From NCBI GenBank assembly GCA_015680685.1, contig MNCI01006819.1, positions 18,774-80,773 of the forward strand: a stretch of DNA of 62,000 bases, in the 5' to 3' direction. The first letter of the stretch is position 1. Each line of letters opens with the position of its first letter. Below are positions 45,457 through 55,714 of the stretch, in pieces. The position numbers and the translations under genes are program-made. The DNA is from Gnetum montanum (Eukaryota > Streptophyta > Gnetopsida > Gnetales > Gnetaceae). Under the pieces are notes generated by a model. The model did not search any database, was not told where the DNA came from, and saw only the letters and a list, made by a program, of their open reading frames with translations.

Positions 45457-48430
45457 ATGAACATTGCAAACTCCAACGCAACAACCACCCAAGCCACAAA
45501 CCTCATGGGCACCATGGCTATTCAACAGCCCAGAGTACAACCCACAGTGGGATCCTGCTAGTCTCTTAGATTGCAAGGGAGGAAGCCATCATCTAACGTC
45601 ATAACTCAAGACCAGTACAACTTCATATGCATGAAAATACAAGCTGGCCTAGCCGTGGACCAAGTCGAAATGGAAGTTAAGAGACAATACAAAATTTTCT
45701 ATAGAGGAGGAAAAGAGTTCATTCCTTCCCCGTACAACATCATCCCTCTTCCAGAGCCTTACTCTGAGCTCATCACACAACTCCTTCTACAAAGGAGCCA
45801 GCTGCTAGATCAGCCGGTAGTAAATCCTCAACTAGAAGAGGAGGATGAGTTTGCTGCCCAATCCGAACATGAAGATTCGTACCACACTCTTAGCCCACAA
45901 ACCTATGTCAACCCATTGTTTCATCCAGGCATAGGGGAGATTACATCCCTTCAACCCTTTAGATTCACCCAAGCATAAATACCTCCACCATAATCATTCG
46001 TACTTGTTCATATTCCTCCTGCAAGCAACCCACAACTCAATACACTCCCCCTTGCTATTCTCCCCGTTGCAACTGTAGGCCCATCCTCGCAAGTACAACC
46101 CCCTCAAAATAATGTAGGGGAAACCTTCCCACCCCAAGTGATCATGATGCCGCATGTGATATCGGCATCTACATCCGCTCATTATATTCCCCAGATCCAA
46201 ATTCATAGAGCCCCTTTCATCGTTGCAACCCAACAAGTTCAGGGGGTTCCTACAAAAAACATAATTGGGCAATGGGAAGCGATTGGTGCTCAATCACATC
46301 AACCCCTTCACTATAACATACCACCTCACACAATTCCACTGACCAACATCCCTCAAGGACAACCACAACAACAACAACCCCTTGCCTACAATGTGCCGCC
46401 CCTAGTACCACCCGCTATAAATATCCCGCAAGTATAGCCTCCAACTACATAATTGTCTGCCTTCCAACCCACCGGCAAATAATCTAACATGTATACCGTA
46501 CAACATCCCCAACCTGCCATCTCACCTAGCGCCCAAGACTGAGATGAAGCCAAAAAATTAATGCAGGAGCTAACTGATGAGGTCAAACACCTCAAAACCA
46601 ACCCCGACGGAGAACTAAAGGTAGTAGACTTCTATCACCCCTATCAGCTCTTCCGTTCCTCCCTTAACATTACCCAAGGGTGTATCTTTGCCTACCCTCA
46701 CTAAATACAATGGGGAGACAGATCCCAACGCTCACCTTATAACGTTCAGACTAGAGTGCGTGCTACTTTAGGCATGGCCAGATGCCATTCTACGAGTGTT
46801 CCCCATGTCCCTCGCTGGGAGAGCATTTGATTGGTATCAGGCCTTACCACGGAATTTGATATTTTCTTTGGAAGATTTGTTGCACCAATTCGTCACCAGG
46901 TTCAAGTATAACTTGAAACCTGAGGTAAAACTTGACAGCCTCATACAGGTCAAGCAATCACCCCTTGAACCTGTCCAAAAATTCATCCAACGGTGGAGTG
47001 CCACTCTCAATGAGCTCCACAAGGCTATCCCGGAGAGATATCTCCTCACCATTCTAAAAGGGGCTGTCAATGATTTTGTGAAATCCAAGTTATACTACCT
47101 CAATACGTGCACTCTGAGTCAAGCATTTGTATAGATTAAGAGCATAGAGGAGGCGGCCAAAACTAGCCATGATCCTGCATATTTAGCCTTTAAGAACCAA
47201 CACACTAAAAAAGACAAAGAAAAAGTTAAAACAACCATAGCAACAGTAGCAGAATCACAACAAGAAAATATGGGAGAACAAAGCAAACTACTTGTTGCCC
47301 ATACTAATTACGCTAAACCTACCCCCGCGACCACACCAGAATCATCCTCGTCATAGAACCCAACACCGAATCGTATGAGAAATTTCGAGAGGAAAGAACC
47401 CTCCCAATACACACCACTACCCATGAAACCATCGCAGTTGTTCGACCAACTCCTGAAGGCTGGATTAATGAAACATAAGCAGTTTTCCCTGGTAGCGATC
47501 CAAAGGCATGATTGATTCTGTCAACTAGTTCGAAACCCAAGCCTAGCAATGCCGGATGAGCCCTCAGTATCAAAAGGTTTTAGGATGGACCAATTTTGCG
47601 ATTATCACCAATGTAATGGGCATGGCACGGATTACTGTTTCACCCTGAAACAAGACATACAATGAATGATCGATGGAGGTCAAATCACTTTTGATGAGGC
47701 CAACTCGGTCCAACCACAAAACCAAGCCATGGGTGTGTATAAAGACCCTCTAAATACCAAAGATGCACTGTATATTATTAACATAATCTACCTAGATAAT
47801 GAACCTGAAACACTCATCATTAATACCGTTTATTCCGACAATGAGTAGCAAGCGCATAATAAACCATTTGTAGTGCACATTCCACCCACTATACAAACAT
47901 CGGTGCCTTAGTCATCATATTCACCACAGAAGCCTTATGTTGTCTGAGTACCCCCCACCGTAGCAGCTTCTAACACCCCAACACGCGAAAAACCATACGT
48001 GGTGCACGTACCTCCCATCGCTACTACCATAAACTCACAAACGCCTCCTATTCGGCCCACTCCCTACGTAGTCCAAGTACCACCTACGGTAGCAACATCG
48101 GAGGTACAACCTCTAGCTAGGCCAGCCCCATACGTTGTTAGGACACCCGAACGTCCTAGTGATCACCAATCCTCCACGTCGCAAACACAAACAAACCTAG
48201 CCCTTATGTCATCAGGGTTCCCAACCAGCCTTCCACTCAATCACATGCGACTGTCCAACCGCAACCCCACCCGACTTCATATGTAGTATGAATCCCAAAA
48301 TAGCCTGAGGCTCTAAAACCAACTCCACCCCCACATCACACACGAGAATGCTTAGCGGATAAGCTCACACGTGAATGCTTGGAGAAGGAGCGTCAATGGC
48401 TAGCCGTAGTACCACCTAAACCCACCCTGC
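45457..48430 (+). pseudogene. Element D: gag
   Basis: ATG at 45457 (MNIANSNATT) is in frame with the first long stretch, after one TAG at 45559. N-terminal domain YNFICMKIQAGLAVDQVEME (45610-45680), then a Pro/Gln/Asn-rich linker (46000-46440). Near 46640 one frameshift occurs. Capsid follows: KYNGETDPNAHLITFRLE, AGRAFDWYQALPRN, SLEDLLHQFVTRFKYNLKPE, PVQKFIQRWSATLNEL (46700-47130). The zinc-knuckle-like CDYHQCNGHGTDYC is at about 47595-47640, then PYVV.VPP repeats (47870-48150). It would form the cytoplasmic particle. A further frame change separates it from the protease. Related throughout to gag of B. Confidence 0.9.
47870..48160 (+). repeat. Element D: PYVV.VPP peptide repeats in gag
   Basis: KPFVVHIPPT, KPYVV.VPPT, KPYVVHVPPI, TPYVVQVPPT and APYVVRTPE occur every 15-25 residues, with two stops among them. 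The DNA units are about 60-75 bases (CC.TACGTAGT.CA.GTACC). Confidence 0.85.
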
Positions 48431-48443
48431 TAAACGCAGTACC

Positions 48444-49649
48444 ATGGAACAACCTAATGATCAACCAAACATAGGCCATGAGGGTGAATCATATAGAAAA
48501 CATGATACATCTAAAACAACGTTTCCGGGCAAAAACGACAAACCAACGACGCATGAAATAAAACTGTTGGGCCCAATGGACCAAGTCACTACCGACAAAC
48601 ATATGCCCAATAGTAGAGACCTAGCAACAGCCCTAACACAAGTCACACAAGCACTCAAACAAAAGAATACTTCACTGAGCGTATATGACCTAATTTTAAC
48701 ATCTCAAACCCATCGCGAAGCTTTAGTGCGCATGTTAACATCTATCCTAGTAAGTGAGGACTTGCCTCCAAATGAACCTTCAATTCATGTGGTAATGTAC
48801 TCGCCCCAAGGGTCAACTTCCAAGCCATTAAGTTTCCACAACGATAACATCAAAGTGGATGAGAAAATAGGAGAGGTAACAACAGCCCCTATATTCATAA
48901 TAATACGAGTAAACCAATTCAAGATACATAGGGTCCATGTAGATGATGGAGCTACCACAAACGTAGTACCATATCCCATCGTCGAACAACTGGGGCTTAC
49001 AAAGCTAATCAAACCAACTGCCACCACATGCTTGAAATCATTCAGCGGGTTGCACGTGATAGTTAAAGGCACTGTGACCTTGGACTTCATAGCAGGGGAC
49101 CAATTCCCCACATCCGTCGACTTCGTGGTAATCGATGAAATGCCAGGGTTCAATCTAATATTAGGAAGACCCTGGCTAGCCCAACTGAAGGTAGTTTCTT
49201 CCCCTATACACCAAGAGATTCACCTACCTTATGAAGGTGGCAAAATCATCATACACGGGGAGGTTGCTACACCCATCATCTCATCGTACATAGACACAGA
49301 CCAAGGCTCAGAGGTTAAGCTCAAAGAGCCTAGAGAACACGACATAAATGAACAACAACTGGTGGACGATAATCCTTCAAGCACAGAAGAAAATCCACCC
49401 AAAATAGAAATACTCGGGCCTGACATTGTACATACGCAGCCTCACTTAGGAACCACAATTGACACAGAAACTACAACACATGCTGAAGCGTCGGAAAACA
49501 CTAACGCGGGAACCATTCCGTCGGATGTCCCTTGGGTTGAATTACCATTTAATGTGATCAGCGAAGGAGACTCTGAATATAGAATCGTACCCACTAACAC
49601 ATCACTTAACATTAAAATGAGAAAAATTAAAAAATTACTAAACCAATGA
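48444..49649 (+). CDS. Element D: protease reading frame (intact, 401 codons)
   Basis: Starts ATG, MEQPNDQPNIGHEG, in a different frame from gag, and ends TGA at 49647. Residues 50-100 match the lead-in of A and B (TQALKQKNTSLSVYDLILTS). The retropepsin core covers residues about 145-270: HRVHVDDGATTNVV (48930-48970), KGTVTLDFIAGDQFP, MPGFNLILGRPWLAQL, SSPIHQEIHLPYEGGK. DDGA takes the place of DT/SGA, as in A and B. The last 120 residues are acidic and Thr-rich with no motif I know. This is the only long family-1 frame here without a stop. Whether it is expressed as a fusion, by frameshift or splicing cannot be told. Confidence 0.82.
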   Translation: MEQPNDQPNIGHEGESYRKHDTSKTTFPGKNDKPTTHEIKLLGPMDQVTTDKHMPNSRDLATALTQVTQALKQKNTSLSVYDLILTSQTHREALVRMLTSILVSEDLPPNEPSIHVVMYSPQGSTSKPLSFHNDNIKVDEKIGEVTTAPIFIIIRVNQFKIHRVHVDDGATTNVVPYPIVEQLGLTKLIKPTATTCLKSFSGLHVIVKGTVTLDFIAGDQFPTSVDFVVIDEMPGFNLILGRPWLAQLKVVSSPIHQEIHLPYEGGKIIIHGEVATPIISSYIDTDQGSEVKLKEPREHDINEQQLVDDNPSSTEENPPKIEILGPDIVHTQPHLGTTIDTETTTHAEASENTNAGTIPSDVPWVELPFNVISEGDSEYRIVPTNTSLNIKMRKIKKLLNQ

Positions 49650-49660
49650 ACCACACCACC

Positions 49661-50055
49661 ATCCGAAATGACGTTAAACTATGAACCGTCCGAAATGACG
49701 TTAAACTACGAACCGTCCAAAATGACGTTAAACTACGAACCGTCTGAAATGATGTTAAACTACGAACCGTCCGAAATGACATTAAACTACAAATCGTCCA
49801 AAATAATGTTAAACTACAACAAGTCCGAAAAGACACTAAACTACACTCCAAGTCTGGAATGACGTTAAACTATCATGTCCGCAACGACATAAAACTAGTC
49901 ATGATTAGAAATGATCGGTCAACTGAGAAATCCACCCATGTCATTCGAAATGTCCCTTGCTTACGCTGGGGCTCGAAATGGCCTTAAACTATGCATATGG
50001 CCTGAAATGGCCCTAAACTAGTGCGTATGTGGCCCGAAATGGCCTTAAACTAGAT
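49661..50055 (+). repeat. Element D: TTAAACT-box array 1 (27-bp units)
   Basis: About eight units of 27 bases, CCGAAATGACGTTAAACTAC then GAACCGT, run to 49905. Three units of 29-32 bases with GAAATGGCCTTAAACTA follow to 50055. The ORFs here are repeat translations. Confidence 0.95.
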
Positions 50056-50434
50056 CATTCATTTATACTTCATTTTTCTCCCAAGTTTCGACTCACTGTT
50101 CGAATTTACGCTTGCACTGCCATGTCGTCAATAACAATTTTTGTGATTATCTTACGTTTATCATTACACTCCTACTTATAATTAGACTCGTGCACTACAC
50201 TTAAACCACAAAAAAAAACAAAAAAAATAATAAAAAAAATAAACCAAAACATTTTACATTGTTGTGTTGTGTTTGCAATTAAAGTCAAAATCAACAAAAA
50301 AATTTTATCCATATACATGTAATGATGTACAATTACAAGAGTTAACTTGTTTTATTCATCTGTTCAATAAAACTCAAAATTTTCAATTTACAATTCTCAT
50401 ATAAATTTGAGTTAGAATAATTTCACAACAAAAA
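50056..50434. other. AT-rich spacer between array 1 and the antisense gene
   Basis: No coding signal. A-rich runs (50210-50240) on the + strand are T-rich for the antisense gene; AATAAA on the minus strand (TTTATT on + near 50350) may serve as its polyadenylation signal. Confidence 0.4.
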
Positions 50435-53400
50435 CTAAACATCAGGGACAGGAGGATCATCCTCTTTAGACCCGTTGGCATCATGGGTCCCTACTCCACT
50501 GGGGCTAGCTTCTTGGACATCATCACCACCTTGATCCTGAAAAAAAAGGACAATCAACGTAAGAAAAAAAGAAAGACAAAACTTCAAACATTATTCAGTG
50601 AACCAACTTCATAATGAAAAAATTCTTACTGTAGGGGATCCCCCTAAACTGAATTCCAATCGGCGAAGGATTTCCTCTTCTGAGACATTGGTCCAATTGG
50701 TCCCATCAAGACCTAGGTCGACATCTGCCAAGGCTTTCCCCTTGTCAACAGCTGACCAGGTAGGATGCTTTAAAGGGAATTCACCCACCAAAACCTCCCC
50801 ATAAGCAGTTGTAATCACCCTTGTAGGCGATTCCATCTCAATAGTTGTATTCTGAGCAAAGGTATCAAACGCAAAGCGCAGACCCAGAGCCTCCACAAAC
50901 ATCTCAAGTTGATGCTTTTCAATAGATACTTCTTTCAATGATTTCTTATAATGGTTCTTGTGGTTCTTTTCATCCTAATCCCATTTGCATACCTTGGAAG
51001 CGAAACCCTTCCAATCTTGACACTTGAGGTTCAATAGAACTTGGGCCTTACGCTCTGCTAGTTTCCAGGTCAGTGACGCGTGATGATTCAGTAGGTTCCA
51101 GTATCTAGTATACATGACCTCGGAAGTCTGCCAAGAGCGATCACCACTTAGTTTAGCAGAGGCGAACTCATACCAAGCCTTGCGATCATCATGCTCAACT
51201 AACAACTCGGAAACTTCCTTCTCCTTTGCTTGGACTTGCAACCACAACTGTTCGATGGAACGCCTACAAGTCCAAAGCGATTTGGCGTTGTGTACAAGAC
51301 CCTTTGCCACTTTGTCATAAACTGGCCTTGGCACCTGCTCGACTTCTAGGGATAGTTTGGGAAAACTCTCTATGCTAATTGTCTTAGATGGATCCCACCT
51401 CCATTTGACACCTATGCACATGAAAAGAACAAACGCTAAAATGACAAAAACAGGGTGTGAAACTCTAAAGCTGCAGAAAACTCGAAACATTTGTACCTAT
51501 CTTAGGGTGGGCTTCCTGAATACATTCAACAACCTCCTCAGCGATACCAGCCACAAAATCCATTTTACTTGGCATCTCTATCCAAGTAAATGGTCCACAA
51601 GTACAAGATGGACTAACCTCTGCGGTCCTTTCAGGGGGAACCATTTTCATAGGCATGTCCAGCCGCATTGTTCTGGTTTTACTACCTTCGTCTGGAAGGG
51701 ATCAAAAAGTAAAAGTAAGAAATCATAGAGACAATGGCTCACAAGAAACATAATAAAATAAAAGAAAAAATATCGTGTTCTCTGTCTCCTTCTAGGTTTG
51801 GGGGTTCGCCTAAGTCCAATATTCCCTTAAGGAAGCTGCTGAACATTTCATCGACACCACTCTGATCATCCACCAGCTCAGTTTCTGTGGTGTCTTCCCT
51901 CAGCTCTTCTGTCCCTCCTCCCTGATATTTGCCCACATCTTCCTCTTCAGTCATTAATTCCATTGTAGCTTCCTCCTCTTCAATGATAGTCTCTAATTCT
52001 TGCCTCCTCACTTCTTGAGTCAAGTCTGAAGGCATTAGTGGCATGTAAGTGGTCGTAATAAAAACTATGAATAAGATGAACAAGATAAAGCAATAAGTGT
52101 ACTGAGTTTACTTACCTTGGACAGGCATCTTGAATCGTATGCACTTCACCCGTGGCTTGTCCACATTTGAGGCCTCCTTGGTTGAATGTTCATGCTTCAT
52201 CAGCTTCGAATTGGCCTTACCAATGGTTTCTTTGATGACCTGTTCAACCCTCTTGGCCGTATAGGGCATGTTGTCTGCTTCCAACCCCACACTATCACGT
52301 GTGTGGATGGAGGTACCAGATGACACCCCTGTTGTGATGGATATGGATTCATCAATTCCCTTAGGAGCATCTTGGGATTCAGCTGTTTCAAAGAAATGGT
52401 TGATCCACGAGTGGGATAGTTGACCACAATCCTGTAGAACATACTTATTGTCAGCGTGAACCACTAGAAACTCGACCAAACGGCGAAGATAACTGGCAAA
52501 GAATGCAAAGGTAAAGTGGGAATGCGCCTCGACGTTTGAGCGTAATCGCACTATCTCCTTGTGAAGGCCCGACAATAAAAATTGGGCCCAGTTATAACGC
52601 ATTCTACTTTCTAGGACGGTTCACATAATACATACAACTTCAACACCAAGACTCCACACCTGAGAAAGGGATTTAGAGAATACCTGTGCCCTAAATAGGG
52701 GATATAATTCATTAACTTCCTCAACTTTTGACTTCCCCTACATAGGGAATCCCTTAACACCCTTGGTAATGCCCAACCAATCCTCTAACTCATGTATTGT
52801 ATGGAGCTCTTTATGAGTCCTGTCCAAAACTACATTTATACCATCCGTCAGTACACCAAAAAGGTTTGAAAAGAATTCGGCTGATAGATGGAGGACTATC
52901 TTAACACCCTTAATCCGGGTGCTGTAGTAAGAGACAGACTTGTCAAAGGAATCCACGATCCCGATCATTTCTGCTATCGACACATCAGGGCTAAGGGTCG
53001 TAAAGAGCTCCATAAGGTCGGCGTCACCTAAACAATGGATGATGGATGGTGGGGCATGGGTATGCAACCATTTCTCAGCCTTACTGATCTCCCCGAACTT
53101 CATCGAGAGGGTACTCTCAGTTCATCTTGTTGCGATAGGGTCTCCGCTAGGAGGGACATCAACTATAAATACAATTCAAAATCATCATATCAGTATAACC
53201 CCCGGCAGTAGAACAAATACATTAACACATCTAGAAAATATTGTCACTTACCTTCAGTAGTGGACTTAGAGGTGCTACCCAAGTCAGAGTCACGAGGGAA
53301 GACTAGTCCCTTATGCGACCAATGTTCATGCAACCACTCTCGAGCTTTGCATTGTGCAAACGCTCTAGAAAATCATTTGTAAAAATGGACGATATCACCC

Positions 53401-54959
53401 TTGGTTTGAGGTAATACAGCTCCACAAAGGGTGGGACCTGCCATAAAGGTCTCTAGAGCGGTATGAGCTAGGGCAAGCCCATCATCATCAACACATGTTC
53501 CATCTTGGTTAACTTGGGGCCTGCAAAAAAACAGTTATCAAAATAGGGGCAGACACTAAATAAAAAATAGAGAGACAGAAACGACAAGCTTAAACGATCT
53601 TACCTATCTACCCGGTACACTGTGCCAGGAGGGTTCTGGAACAGCGTGTGTGCACATGCAACTAAAAATAGGGTGTTGTTGAGATAATCATGCCCTCGCA
53701 GTAATTGGGCCCACACATGTGCTAACGGGTGAGTAGACCTGGGCCCACCAGAAGAACCGTCCTCGGTTACAAGCGGTCCCTCATCAATGTATTCCATGAA
53801 GACCACGACACCCTCCGAGGCTCCTGGCAACATAGCCTCAAGCACGCTTCGTGCCACTTGTTCACTCAGATTTGACTAGACCACCACCTTGAATCTGTCC
53901 AGGATGAAAGTGAGGAATTCACACGCCCCTTCCCTGAACCACACCCCATTGTTGTCAATGGTGAGATCAGGGGTAGGTTCATCCTTCTTAAGGGGGCCAA
54001 ACCATGCTAGCACTCCGACTAGCTCAACTACTAGGACAAAAGGTTCAGTGTCCTTGCAAGCACCCAAAATGCCACGATAAACCAGCCATAAATGAAAAGG
54101 ACATGAAACAACAAAATTCCATGTTGAAGACCAACACTTAGAAAAATTACAAACTATTCATGCTCAGCATATATACTAGAAAAACCGTCAGCGTATATGT
54201 GATGAAAATCGTTTACGAGCAGCGTATACGCTATGAAAATAGTCAGTGTATACGCTGTGAAAATTGTCAGTGTATACGTCGTAAAAAAATCGCCAGTGTA
54301 TACGCTGTGTAAATAGTTTATGCTGAACACTGTGTAAATAGTTTACACTGAACACTGTGCAAATAGTTTACGCTGTACACTATGAAAATAGTGCAAACAG
54401 TATACACCGTGGAAAAAACCAGCGTATACGCTGTGAAAACAGTCAGCGTACACACTGTGAAAATCGTCTATGCTTCATACTGATAAAATCATCTACCCTT
54501 CATGCTGGTAAAATTGTTTACGCTGTGCACTGACAAAACAGATTACACTATAAACAAGTTATGCTATGTACAGTATACGCTATATGCTATAGATACCCTC
54601 TACACTATGAACCTACACTCAGCGTACAGGCCTTCTACGCTAATTGTCTACACCAGGCGTATACGCCGAAACCCTGTACACTACAGAAACTATCTGCGCT
54701 ATTAAAACCCTCTACGCTAATTGTCTACGCCGGGCGTCTACATCGAAATCCTCTACGCTACCGCGACTATCTACGCTACATAACATATACAGATGAAGAT
54801 AACCAACAGAGGTAGGATTAGAGCCTACCTGTGTGATGATCTAGGCCATGATGGAACCCTCAGCCTGGGTAGACACTACAACATGGCCTCGCTCTCCTCC
54901 GCGAAAGCTAGGTCAGGCCCTTTCTTCCCCTGATCTTCCACCTCCTTGCCTTTGCCCAT
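50435..54959 (-). pseudogene. Antisense multi-exon gene inside element D, decayed, family unknown
   Basis: Minus-strand exons: 54829-54959 (ATG, MGKGKEVEDQGKKGPDLA), 53604-about 54145, 53252-53520, 52116-53162, 51774-52025, 51497-51690, 50630-51411 and 50435-50536 (ends DDPPVPDV then TAG). Introns of 83-93 bases have GTAAGA, GTAAGT, GTAAGT, (GT mutated to AT), GTACAA and GTAAGA donors with CAG/TAG acceptors, and every junction from exon 2 on keeps frame. About 1100 codons. In-frame stops: 54876, 53876, 53373, 53122, 52738, 52621 and 50975 (four TAG, three TGA). Recognisable stretches: KAREWLHEHWSHKGLV, YYSTRIKGVKIVLHLSAEFF, RYNWAQFLLSGLHKEIV, an acidic Glu/Asp-rich stretch (exon 5) and KWRWDPSKTI. 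No known domain recognised; soluble, partly charged. The join of exon 1 to exon 2 across the 0.7-kb repeat intron does not keep frame as drawn and is uncertain. Confidence 0.72.
54165..54805. repeat. TACGCT/AGCGTA array within intron 1 of the antisense gene
   Basis: Degenerate units GTCAGCGTATACGCTGTGAAAATC and shorter CTCTACGCTA forms (written here by parts: CAGCGTATACGCTG plus TGAAAAT). Many contain the 12-base palindrome AGCGTATACGCT. The same motif fills the LTRs and leaders of D and B. Confidence 0.9.
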
Positions 54960-55334
54960 TTCGGCGTCCTGTACGTTGAGTCTGAACCTTCATGCTTACG
55001 CTCATGGTCACGCTGAGCCTCTACGTTGAAGTTGGAGGTTTACACTAGGGTTTAGGGTTTACGCTTACGCTTGATGTTTACGCTTGCTTCCAGTTTACAA
55101 TGTTCACAAATGACACCCTTGCCCTATATATAGCGCTCAGCCCACCGCGGCCACTGCTGCCGCCACCGCCTTGCATTTTATTTTTTTTATTACTTATTTT
55201 ACTTAAATTCATTTAAAAATAAAAAAAATATAAAACAAAACAAATATTACCACATGCTGATTCCCTCATAAACCAACTTCAAAAGTCCACACTGAACATT
55301 TTGACGCAGACTCTCCTGTGCAAATTTTACGATG
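54960..55334 (-). promoter_or_regulatory. Upstream region of the antisense gene with TATA box
   Basis: On the minus strand CTATATATAG at 55133-55124 lies about 165 bases before the ATG at 54959. GC-rich sequence (CGGCAGCAGTGGCCGCGGTGG, in part) is just upstream. Downstream to the ATG are ACGCT motifs. This is a plausible core promoter; it is read only from sequence. Confidence 0.5.
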
Positions 55335-55714
55335 AACCCCCTCCAGCCTGGTATGGCCTTAAACTACCATAGCAGCTAGGTAAGGCCTTAAGCTACCACA
55401 TACAAACCCCCTTCAGCCTGGTAAGGCCTCAAAATACCACCTGCGGATCACATTCGGCCCGGTAAGGCCTTAAACTTCCACATCTGGCCCGGTATGACCT
55501 TAAACTACCATGGCGGCCCGGTACGGCCTTAAATTGCCACATACAAACCCCCTTTGGCCCGATAAGGCCTCAAACTACCACCTGCAGATCCCATTTGGCC
55601 CGGTAAGGCCTTAAACTACCACATCTATCCCGGTATGGCCTTAAACTGCCATGGCAGCCTGGTAAGGCCTTAAACTGCCATGCGTCCCGGTGTGACGATA
55701 AACCACCATCATGC
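55335..55714 (+). repeat. Element D: TTAAACT-box array 2
   Basis: About eleven units of 29-41 bases, CCCGGTAAGGCCTTAAACTACCA, written by parts CCCGGTAAGG and CCTTAAACTACCA, directly before pol. The core TTAAACT is shared with arrays 1 and 3. Confidence 0.93.

Noticed and set aside
49627-49862. Frames reading SLTSFRTVR and YEPSEMTLN repeats
   Set aside because: Translation of the 27-bp array in both directions.
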